NCBI GenBank assembly: GCA_033064195.1 | Contig: JARBJD010000207.1 | Location: forward strand, 62,001-126,000 | Source of the DNA: Blattamonas nauphoetae | Lineage: Eukaryota > Preaxostyla > Oxymonadida | Length of the DNA stretch: 64,000 bases | Direction of reading: 5' to 3' | The notes under the pieces: generated by a model | Databases searched by the model: none | Told to the model about the DNA's origin: nothing | What the model saw: the letters and a program-made list of their open reading frames with translations, nothing else | Translations under genes and position numbers: made by a program | Part shown: piece after piece, positions 37,597-46,540 of the stretch | How positions within the stretch are numbered: position 1 is the first letter of the stretch | How the letters are laid out: every line of letters starts with the position of its first letter

Positions 37597-37957
37597 GTTG
37601 ATTGGAAGTGGATTGACCTTTGAATTGTATCGAATCCGAGTCGAAGGGACAGATCGTGTTCACCATCATTGCCCTTGACGAGAGGTGGTTATTGTTGCGA
37701 TATGAGATTGTTTTCATTCCTGAAGCATCATAATCAATCAATATGCGGGTGACAAGGAGCCATCACACGACCCAATTCAATCTTGATTCTTGGCCGCAAT
37801 TGTCCCTCTCATGCAATTCTGTCACGGGAGAAATCAAAATGTGTGTTCATCGTGACTTTCTTCATCTCAAAATTCAAGAAAAGACATTGTATACAATGAT
37901 AGTGAAGTGAGAGCAAATGCTGACAAGCACAAGCTTAATAACGATGATTGCGTGCGA
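37597..37957. other. Intergenic, no gene seen
   Basis: 361 bp between the TMEM231 start and the histone H4 stop, both on the minus strand. No metazoan-type histone 3' stem-loop was found just after the H4 stop; mRNA 3' ends here are probably polyadenylated. No ORF, tRNA or repeat was recognised. Confidence 0.5.
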
Positions 37958-38278
37958 TTATGCGCCGAAGCCATAGAGAGTTCTGCCCTGGCGCTTGAGG
38001 GAGTAGACGATATCCATGGCGGTCACGGTCTTACGACGAGCGTGTTCAGTGTATGTGACGGCATCACGGACAATGCTCTCGAGGAACATCTTGAGGATGA
38101 CACGAGTTTCGTCATAGATCAAGTTGGAGATACGCTTGACACCTCCTCTGCGGGCGAGACGGCGAATAGCGGGCTTTGTGATTCCCTGAATGTTTTCACG
38201 GATCTTGTTGTAGGTCGACTTGACACCAGCCTTTCCGATACCCTTTCCTCCTTTGCCTCCTTTGCCACGTCCAGACAT
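37958..38278 (-). CDS. Histone H4 with divergent N-terminal tail
   Basis: Intronless, 106 residues against 102-103 in most eukaryotes. The globular fold is near-canonical: [48 protein letters not shown] and [10 protein letters not shown]. The tail is altered: it starts [15 protein letters not shown] with an inserted glycine-lysine step, and the usual basic patch after K16 (AKRHRKVLRDN) reads [11 protein letters not shown]. The residues corresponding to R17, H18, R19 and K20 are therefore Ser, Thr, Tyr and Asn. In other eukaryotes that patch contacts the acidic patch of the next nucleosome, binds Dot1 and ISWI-type remodellers, and carries K20 methylation. No other core histone gene is nearby. 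Confidence 0.95.
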   Translation of the reverse strand: MSGRGKGGKGGKGIGKAGVKSTYNKIRENIQGITKPAIRRLARRGGVKRISNLIYDETRVILKMFLESIVRDAVTYTEHARRKTVTAMDIVYSLKRQGRTLYGFGA

Positions 38279-38401
38279 GTTGATAGTTTGATAAAAATAT
38301 CGATGATTAAGATGGATGTGTCATTTCCCTTATACTCCAAAATTGTGTTCCCATAACACCACCATAATATGTCCCACAATTTTTGTGATCACATTGAATT
38401 T

Positions 38402-38767
38402 ATGGAATGGGATGTAAAGAACAGCAATTTTACTCTCAATTTCATATCGATTCTCATCTTACACCTGTCAAATTCCCATCCAATGGTGTTCCTTGCGTAA
38501 ACTTTTCGACCGTGACAGTGTTCACGACACACTTTTGCGGTTGCTTCTTTTCATTCAAAGAAATCCGGAAGCCATCCTCTTCCTCTTCATCACAATTTAC
38601 AGTTCACTTTACGCCCAAATTGTCCTTTATCCCGTTCAGATATAGTTGTGTATTGTCTTTTTCTTCGACGAAACATTGTCCATCCAGAATCGTCGTTTTG
38701 CTCTTAAGAATCTCTCCAAGTTCGTAAATCATCCGTAAATTTCCAGATGCTCGTCGAAATCACATGA
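38402..38767 (+). CDS. Possible small gene with three ~23-nt introns
   Basis: A speculative model: exons 38402-38496, 38519-38621, 38646-38723 and 38747-38767, with introns of 22, 24 and 23 nt that all begin GT and end AG. The joined frame gives a hydrophobic, helical protein of about 98 residues, for example VHDTLLRLLLFIQRNPEA and DETLSIQNRRFALKN. No family is recognised. These introns would be the shortest in the window (the next is 29 nt), so chance continuity of AT-rich sequence is a real alternative. Without the third intron the frame ends at 38735. Confidence 0.25.
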
Positions 38768-39113
38768 GTTCTCGATTTCAATCACCATTACGTGGATGTT
38801 CCAGAAATGTCATATTCTGATCTTTATCTACATGTCTGGAATATAGCAAAGAGTTCAATTCAGAGCACAATTGAACATAAGTTGATTCTTGAGTTATTTC
38901 AGTTGCTATTGTATGGATCAGACGGCTTGACGATGGTTTTCATTTGTTCGAGTTCATTGTTCTTGTTGTCTCAGACGGAACTGGTGAATAAGCAGACGGA
39001 ATCAGGAATAAAGTGTTCATAAAAGGCGATTTTGTGTCTAAAGATACAAATAACACTTGGTTCAAGATAACACTCATCCTATATTTTTTATTGTGCTTCG
39101 ATCTCGAATCCTC
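38768..39113. other. Upstream region of importin-alpha, no firm gene
   Basis: 346 bp. One plus-strand frame from the ATG at 38807 stays open to 39022 (SYSDLYLHVWNIAKSS and onward) and could be a further exon of the possible small gene, but no splice joint in a consistent phase was found. The last ~90 bp should hold the importin-alpha promoter. Confidence 0.35.
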
Positions 39114-41034
39114 ATGGACCCGAAGTCGGCTAGTTACAGTTCGTCCTATGACAGTAGTTCTCGAGATCGATCTCGATTTGGCATATATGATAATGATGAT
39201 GGCGGAGTCCGAAAGCGAGAATCTCGCACAGCGGTTCGCCTTCGACGAAATAAGCGAGAAGATCTTCAAGATCGCGATCCACAGGAAAATATTGAAACAG
39301 CATCCACAGATGCAGAAATGATAGTTTGTTCTCTTATAGCGGTTCCTCTATTCACAATCTTTGTCAATCGTCCTTTTTTACAGATGGAAGACATTGCCGG
39401 AGCAGTTATGCTCCTTCATAATGCCACACCCGAGATTGCAATCCCATCTCTTCAGTATCTTGCTGAGGTAACATCAGACCGTTTGTATTTTCTCGTTCGT
39501 CATTTTCGACCTCTCAGCCAACAAGCTCAAAGTGATTGATCTCTTCCAAAGCAATCTTATTGACTCAATCTCTCCATTTTTATCCTATTTCGATTTCCCA
39601 CAATGTCAAGTATCCTTCAATTACTGTTGATGATTTCAAACTCTTTCATCAAAATACAGATTGCTGTACTTTCTATACTCGCAAATATCTCCACCAAGAT
39701 ATTTACATTCGAAGCATCTGCCATTGTCTTTTCTTCCTGTGGTCTCCTTCTTCCCCAACTTCTTCAATCGCCAAATTTGGAAATCGTTGAAAAGGTGTCG
39801 TTTCTTATTTTAGCTCTTCATTGTCATCTTCCTTACAGGCAGCATCTGTCATTGGAAATGTCGGAGACGCCAGAGATCAAGTCATTAACTACCTCTTCTC
39901 TCTTGGCGTCGTCGACCCAATCATCGCCTTCTTCAACAACCCCAACCTCACACCAACACAACGTCTCAGTTCTCTTCACGCCCTTCGATGTCTCTGTGGT
40001 GGTCGGGATAGACCCAGCACGCGTACACAGTTGAAACGTCTTGAAGCAAACGAATCCCCTTTTAGTGACGTGGAGTTTCGAGAAGACTTAGAAAAACTCA
40101 CTGCAGAATTTCCTCACATTGCATCGTATCTTTGGGATGATTCTCCAGCCACCTTGGACATTGTGACAAGCTGTCTCAACAGATTAGCTTTTCGAAATGT
40201 TGTTGCTCTTTCTGTTTGTCTCTTGCATTTAACGATTCAAATGTTCACATATATCTTTATGCATTCCTAGAATCTTCCCAACAATGGAATTGATGACATT
40301 CTTTTGCAGCATCTTCAGAATATCCCGAACAACAAAATTCAAACCAGAATCCTTGTATTATTCGGGTGTTTTATCAACATGGGTCTCTCATACACGCAAG
40401 TTTGCTGCCCACATTTTCATTTCTCATCTTAATTTCCAGCACTTAGTCAACAAGGGAATTGTGCCAATTCTTTCACAACTCCTCCTCTCAACACAATTTC
40501 CTGACGTCCAAACTGAAATTGCCTGGGTCTCAGCAGGAATTATCGTTGGATCACATGACCTTGCACGACTCGTTCTCGACGTGCGGATACCGTACCACTT
40601 TATCCAAATGAAAAACAAGCTCTCAACAAAAGGAAAACTGGAATTCAGTTATCTCCTCGTGTCTCTGCTCAAAAAATATGGTCAGTGTGCGAAGGACTTG
40701 ATTAACCAAGGAATGGTTCCTTGTGTCGTCGAATTACTCCAAGAAAAGAATGACGACACTATTTACAATTCTCTCCAATGTCTTTATCTGCTAATGAACA
40801 TGGGGATTCAAGATATGCACGAAAAACATCAAAGTGGTGATGGTTTGCCATTTTCTTTGTCCAGTCCTTCCAGACGATGCGACTAATCTTGTTGAGGACC
40901 TGATTCATCGTGTAGATGGGGTAACTGCGATCGCACAGTTTACCAACGACAGAGACGATAATATTCGCGAACTTTCGCAGGATATTTGCGATTTATTCAC
41001 GGACGATCCGAAATACCGAACGGACTCAAATTAA
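39114..41034 (+). CDS. Importin-alpha (karyopherin alpha), divergent
   Basis: Exons 39114-39323, 39384-39467, 39526-39609, 39660-39794, 39839-40198, 40271-40399, 40440-40833 and 40865-41034; introns of 31-72 nt; 521 residues, the normal family length. Importin-alpha binds nuclear localisation signals in its ARM-repeat groove and importin-beta through the N-terminal IBB domain. An IBB-like basic block (RKRESRTAVRLRRNKRED) is followed by ARM-like repeats (HNATPEIAIPSLQYLAE, IEKAASVIGNVGDARDQVIN with the first residues inferred across an intron, HLVNKGIVPILSQLLLS). The C-terminal helix DNIRELSQDICDLFTDD matches the EIYQKAFDLIEHYF end. The Trp of the WxxxN motifs is mostly gone: repeats read VLSILANIST and LHALRCLCGG, and only one (IAWVSAGIIVG) keeps Trp while losing Asn. 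Intron 1 (60 nt) lacks a stop. Confidence 0.8.
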
Positions 41035-41414
41035 CACTCATTTTCTGAGATATTTCTTCTCAACTCGCACTCCTTTCTCTTCCTCTCGCTTATTGTGACG
41101 ATGTTTGATCGCCACGCAGTTTTACTATCCGCTTGTTTCCTCTTATTCTCTTTCCAGCAAAGTCACTCCTTTCTGCTCCTAATCACTTTCTCCTCACGGT
41201 TTTTTGCATCTTTCCCTGCTGTGTGATGTGTTGGTTATCTCCTTCAAGTTGGAATGATTTTCACGTTGCATCCAGCCGTTTTCTTCATTTTTGGAACCAT
41301 TCTTCATTCATGCCGATCCCCCCGTGTCCGATTCAGCTTTTTGATTTCAATCCGATGTTTTCTAGAATCGGAAATCAAAATTCATGTGAAATGGAAAAAT
41401 TAACATTGCCTGGA
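41035..41414. other. Intergenic between convergent genes, no gene seen
   Basis: 380 bp between the importin-alpha stop and the CEP135-like stop. The first half is T-rich on the plus strand. A plus-strand frame of 114 codons spans part of it but shows no family resemblance and overlaps the CEP135-like 3' end. No tRNA-like fold was recognised. Confidence 0.45.
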
Positions 41415-42240
41415 TCATTCTTCACCAGTTTTTTCACCCCTGGTATCCCGGTGAGGAGTATGTATAGAGTGGCGTGAATGATGATCGCAGGAACAGTATT
41501 CATCGTTTTTTCGATCAGTATCCAGTTTATCTATCTTATAAGAGTCTCTACGTGGTGTTGTGCTTGTTCTGATTGACCCATTACGATGCTGAGATAGACC
41601 TGAGGCTGGTCGTTTTGAAGAGGCTGTAGACTTTGCAACAGAGCGAACTGGCATTTGATTAAGGCTTCTTCCAACGAGACGATCGTTCTGTCGTTGAAGT
41701 TGTTCGATCTCTTTTTCTCGGAGATATATTCGTTCACAGAGTTGGGTATTCAGAAATCGGACGTCTTTTATTTGATCTGCCATTTTTTCTAGTGCAAGCT
41801 CACACTGGCGTTCACGTGCATGAGCTTGAACTGTTTGGTTGATCATCTTCTGGTGAAGTGCGTTGAGTTCGTCCGTGGCTCTCGATTTTTCATGTGCTAG
41901 GTATTCGCACTGAAGATTGAGAGAAAAAATGGGATGTGATAGTAATTGATAAGGGAAAAAAGTTGACAACATGTTTCAACTGTAAAGACACTATGAGGAA
42001 CAAACTTCAGTCGTCAATGATTTGGCTTCAGCTTTAGATTTATTGAGGTCTCTCTCGAGCGTCGTAACAGTTTCAGTTGCGAGGATAAGTTCTCCAAGAA
42101 GTCGCTCGACGAGTGGAACGCTCTCAACACCGAGAGGCTCGTAAAATCTAAAAGAAAAGTGAAGAAAAGGATCAAAAAGTGTGTGAAATAGCAGACTTCA
42201 TTGCTTCCAATCGCTTTTTCAACGAAACGAATCTGTCCAT
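41415..42240 (-). CDS. CEP135/BLD10-like N-terminal basal body protein, short form
   Basis: Exons 42240-42197, 42147-42006 and 41909-41415; introns of 49 and 96 nt; 226 residues. CEP135/BLD10 builds the centriole cartwheel and basal body; TSGA10 is a related coiled-coil protein. The start RFVSLKKRLEAMKFYEPLG followed by VESVPLVERLLGELILATE closely matches the N-terminus of animal CEP135 (VECLPLVEKLFSDLVHTTE). The next block, DVRFLNTQLCERIYLREKE, matches its DLKFLNNQYAHKLKLLEKE. The protein then becomes Ser/Arg-rich and stops, whereas CEP135 is about 1100 residues of coiled coil. No further coiled-coil exon is visible downstream before importin-alpha, so this looks like a genuinely short version. 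It is divergent from RSP4/6 with 75 bp between starts. Confidence 0.75.
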
Positions 42241-42315
42241 TTGAGTGAAATCCTTGACCATGGTTTGATCATTGGACGGTTTCAATCTATTCTCGTTTCT
42301 GCTGATCATCTGACA
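42241..42315. promoter_or_regulatory. 75-bp bidirectional promoter (CEP135-like / RSP4/6)
   Basis: Two flagellar/basal-body genes are divergently transcribed from 75 bp, so co-regulation is plausible. No known cis element such as an RFX X-box was recognised by eye. Confidence 0.4.
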
Positions 42316-44552
42316 ATGACAGCAACAGTTGACGAAACGTTGCAACTTCTCCAGACACCTTCAGCAGATGGAATGTCTTTTGAAGACCACATCACAGAAC
42401 TCATCCTTCAAATCATTGAGACACATCCTGCTGACTCAACGGATCGAATCGAAGATTATTCTGAACAACTTCGGGTTTCTGGACCTCCAAAGACACTTGA
42501 GGAGGAAGAAATTCGAACAGATGTATGCCAATCTCTCAACAAATGGACACTACCAAAATTCGCCAATATCCCACAACATATCACCAATTTGTCCTTTTGC
42601 ATTCTTTTCACTGCTCCATGCTTTTCCTTTATTGAAATTATTACACTTTACTTCACGGAACACTCACATTATCCCACTTTTCATCTCATCTTCACCTCAG
42701 GACCGTATCCTCGACAGATATCTGAAAGCAGCTCTCGAGAAAAACAAAGAATTACTAAAAGTTCTCCTTTTCTTTATCACTTTGAATGTTAATCTCTTCT
42801 TTCCAGGCAACAGCTCCAACGGCTGGAGAAGAACAAGGCCCTTCAGATGTCGCTCTGCACAATCCAATCGACGAAGGAATCCACTTCGAACGGTTGGGTG
42901 TTGGGCTTGGTCAAGAAGAACTGTTGCAGGTTTTGATTTCTTTCAATGAATCCTTCACAAATTCACCATTTCTCTCTACAGATCTCACTCCACCTTCGGT
43001 CCTACTTTGAAACACAACCACTGAAATCTGTTCGTCTATGGGGAAAAATTACTGGGCTTGAAAACGATTATTACATCGCTGAAGGAGAACCATCAGGAGA
43101 CTTGGGAGAAGAAGAAGAAGGAGAGGAGAAGGGAAATGAAGAGGAGAATGCTGAGGAAGCAAGAGAGGAAGAAGAGGGTGCTGAGGCTGAGGAAGAGCTT
43201 GCTCAAGGTGAGCCAACCAGTTTGTTATCAACACAATCTCCAAATTAAACACATTTTCTTTTATCTATCTCTCATTTCAATCCATAGTCGAAGAAGATCC
43301 TGATCAACCAGCATCTCCTCCACCATTCAATCCACCACCAGCTGAAGATACCCCTGCTGAAGGCCGCGAAGAAAAGAGTCCAAACCAGTTCGTTTACTGG
43401 GCATGCACAGGACGTATCATCTCTCTTTATCTAATTTTCATCTATTCAGCAACTGATTCATGGCATCGTCTCCCTGATATTACACCAGCTATGCTCAGAG
43501 GCTCTAGACTCATCGTCCGCGACTTCACAGGTGATTTGAACGCCCCAGTGTCAAAGGGCTTCCCTGTTTTCGAATGGAAAGAAAAACACTTCCTCCGTGC
43601 TCAAATAGCTCGGATTTCTCACTCCACAAGCATCGTACCAGTTCAAAGTCTGTCCAAAGGGGAAGGAGAAGAAGAAGAGGAAGAAGGAGGGGCCAAGCGA
43701 GTTCAGTTGACAGTGGACTTGTTGAGCAACCTATCTGAGTGGGTTCACTCTAAACCTCCAATTCTCGTGCAAGGAAGGGTCAGGAAATACCCACCGCAGG
43801 AAGGTGAGGAAGAAGAGGAAGAGGAAGCGAAAAAGAAGAAGAAAGAGCTAAAATTGTCTGATTTGCACAATTGCTGGGAAGGTAAAGATGAAGTTGAGCC
43901 AATCAACCCCGACGCTAAGCCATCTCGCATCATCACAATGGACGAGAAGATAAAAGGCACAATTCCAGCTTTCTCAATCCGAAAAGATCACATGTTGGAT
44001 AACACACCTGTTTTGATCAAATCAAACAGATGGCCAGGCGCTTACACGATTGTATACGGAACAAAAACTGCGCAATGGTCGAGGTGTGGATTGAGGACAG
44101 AATATCTCTTTCACTTTTTTCTCTCGAAAGTGAGATCTTCATTTTTGTTCATCTATTCATCTTTTCCTTTCTTACTCTCTCATTCTTTTTTCGACATTGA
44201 TTTCCTCCTCATCTCGATCCAACCATCTTCTCTCACATTCAGTCTCTACATCGGAAACGGTCGAAAGTACACCGCCGAGCCCTACTCACTTCCACCACCT
44301 GCCGATATTCCTGATGAATATGAAGACATGGAAGAATTGGTCTGTTCCTCCCATTCTTTTCACATCTGTCCCGTCCTTTCCCATTTTCTCCTCTTTTGTA
44401 CTGTTGTATGGGGTTTTTGATAATAGATTGATCCGACTGTTGAGGATGAGGAGAAACTCAAGCCAAAACCAGAAGAGGAAGAGGGGAAGGAGGAAGGTGA
44501 GGAAGGTGGAGCAGAAGAAGGTGCTGAAGAAGGTGAAGAAGAGGAGTCGTAA
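42316..44552 (+). CDS. Radial spoke head protein RSP4/6
   Basis: Exons 42316-42522, 42701-42760, 42807-42929, 42982-43207, 43288-43413, 43450-44083, 44243-44339 and 44427-44552; introns of 36-178 nt; 532 residues. RSP4/6 (RSPH4A/RSPH6A) forms the radial spoke head of the 9+2 axoneme. Diagnostic stretches: [39 protein letters not shown], then [47 protein letters not shown] and [16 protein letters not shown], all in family order. Glu-rich inserts lie near residues 165-190, around 290 and 340, and at the C-terminus. The ATG at 42316 is the first in frame. Its presence implies motile flagella with radial spokes. Confidence 0.92.
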
Positions 44553-44608
44553 CGATCAACTCACATTTATCATCATTTTGGGCATTTTTCATCGCATTTG
44601 ACAGAGAG

Positions 44609-46276
44609 ATGAGATCATTTGTTGTCCGAATAATTTATCCGAGACGTTTTCGAAGAGTCATGGGCAGATCAAATTCATCGTTCTACACAAATCTCAAATT
44701 GTTGTTTTCACAACAAACAGCATCAATGACTCGGATTAACACAATACTCCTTGAAGACGACCTCGATGAATTGCCCCAAACGACTGTTGAACACAAAATC
44801 GCCGCTCCTGTGGTTTCTATGGGAAAAGAAGATGTTGTCAGGACTTTAAAACTTGACGAAGACACTTACGCACAAGGATTTTACACAGATGTTGGAGAAG
44901 TCGACGAAGTACCGCCAGGACTCAACGAAGATATCATCCGACAAATTTCGGAGAAAAAACAAGAGCCAAAATGGATGCTCGATTTCAGGTTAAATTCCTT
45001 CCAGAAGTGGAAGGAGATGGAAGAACCCCATTGGGCTTTCTTCGACTACCCGACTGTAGACTACCAATCACTGATTTACTACTCCGCTCCAAAATCTCTC
45101 TCCTCGAACAAACCACAGACTGTCGATGATATAGACATCGAAATTCGAAAGACTATGACAAAACTAGGGATTTCTTTGGAGGAACAGAACGTTTTACAAA
45201 GTGTAGGAATGGATGTTGTTTGGGACTCACTCTCTGTCTTCACTACTCAGCGAGAAGAACTTGCTAAGCTTGGAATTATCTTCTGTTCGATCTCAGAAGC
45301 CATCCGTGAACATCCGGATCTCATCCAAAAATATCTTGCATCAGTCGTTCCTGTCGGAGACAACTTTTTTACTGCTCTTAATTCCGCCGTCTTTTCCGAT
45401 GGGTCTTTCTGTTATATTCCCCCGGGCGTTCAATGTCCGATTGATTTATCAACATACTTTCGAATTAATTCTGCCGGAACCGGACAATTCGAAAGAACAC
45501 TCGTCATCGCTGATAAAGGTGCGAGTGTGTCCTACCTTGAGGGATGCACTGCACCCAGGCGCTCAGATAACCAACTTCACGCTGCTGTTGTTGAATTGGT
45601 TGCTATGGAAAACGCGACGATCAGATATTCAACCGTTCAGAACTGGTATCCTGGAGATAAGGAAGGGAAGGGAGGTATCTTCAATTTCGTCACAAAACGA
45701 GGAGATTGCAGAGGAGATCACAGTCATATATCTTGGACACAGGTAGAGACAGGTTCAGCCATTACTTGGAAGTATCCCTCGTGCATTCTAACCGGAAATG
45801 GTAGCAGTGGCGAATTCCACTCTGTTGCGGTCACAAACAACATGCAAAATGCCGATACCGGAACTAGAATGATCCATCTTGGAAAAAATACAACATCGAC
45901 CATTGTTTCAAAAGGTATTTCTGCCGGAAAGAGCGTCAATGTTTACCGAGGACATGTCTCCGTCGCCCCGAATGCTGACAACGCGCTTTGCCGATCCAAG
46001 TGCGATTCACTTTTGATTGGAAGCCTTTGTGGTGCACATACATTCCCAAAGATAGACAATGCAAATTCCACATCAAATTGCGAACACGAAGCTAGTACGA
46101 GCAGAATCAGCGAAGATCAGTTATTTTTCTGTGCTCAACGAGGTATTGAGGCAGATGATGCTGTGAATATGATTGTGAATGGCTTTGCGAAGGATGTTTT
46201 ATCTCTTCTTCCGTTGGAGTTTGCTGCAGAATCAAAACGACTCCTTGGAATCGTTTTGGAGGGTTCGGTTGGGTAA
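44609..46276 (+). CDS. sufB: SufB, Fe-S cluster assembly scaffold (SUF system)
   Basis: A single exon of 555 residues (bacterial SufB is about 495). SufB is the scaffold of the SUF iron-sulfur assembly system, acting with SufC and SufD. Nearly the whole family is readable: [27 protein letters not shown]-like [99 protein letters not shown] and the LEGSVG end. The conserved Cys before DSLLIG and the Glu of EHEA, linked to cluster assembly in E. coli SufB, are present. The first ~50 codons from 44609 encode many Arg and no Asp or Glu; the next in-frame starts are 44660 and 44726. Oxymonads are the known eukaryotes with a cytosolic SUF pathway. It lies 56 bp downstream of RSP4/6. Confidence 0.93.
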   Translation: MRSFVVRIIYPRRFRRVMGRSNSSFYTNLKLLFSQQTASMTRINTILLEDDLDELPQTTVEHKIAAPVVSMGKEDVVRTLKLDEDTYAQGFYTDVGEVDEVPPGLNEDIIRQISEKKQEPKWMLDFRLNSFQKWKEMEEPHWAFFDYPTVDYQSLIYYSAPKSLSSNKPQTVDDIDIEIRKTMTKLGISLEEQNVLQSVGMDVVWDSLSVFTTQREELAKLGIIFCSISEAIREHPDLIQKYLASVVPVGDNFFTALNSAVFSDGSFCYIPPGVQCPIDLSTYFRINSAGTGQFERTLVIADKGASVSYLEGCTAPRRSDNQLHAAVVELVAMENATIRYSTVQNWYPGDKEGKGGIFNFVTKRGDCRGDHSHISWTQVETGSAITWKYPSCILTGNGSSGEFHSVAVTNNMQNADTGTRMIHLGKNTTSTIVSKGISAGKSVNVYRGHVSVAPNADNALCRSKCDSLLIGSLCGAHTFPKIDNANSTSNCEHEASTSRISEDQLFFCAQRGIEADDAVNMIVNGFAKDVLSLLPLEFAAESKRLLGIVLEGSVG

Positions 46277-46540
46277 CATTTCACTATTCATTTATGCAAG
46301 GATTCTCTTGTCACCTCACAGGTACAAAACCACGTGAAGGTGGATTAGTCAGTGCATAAATGATCTTGCTTCAACCAAGCAGCAAATGGAGAAAGTGAAA
46401 CAAGAACTGAATAGGGAAAGGACTTGTGGAAGATGTGAAGACCTATTTTCAGCTTTACGACCTCTCAGACCACAATTTCACTCGATTTTCTGGGAAAACA
46501 AATCATAAACTTCATCTCTTCAACCATTCGTGTCCTCTCA

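Noticed and set aside
37900-37957. Histone mRNA 3' stem-loop after H4
   Set aside because: No GC-rich hairpin of the metazoan type was found just after the stop.
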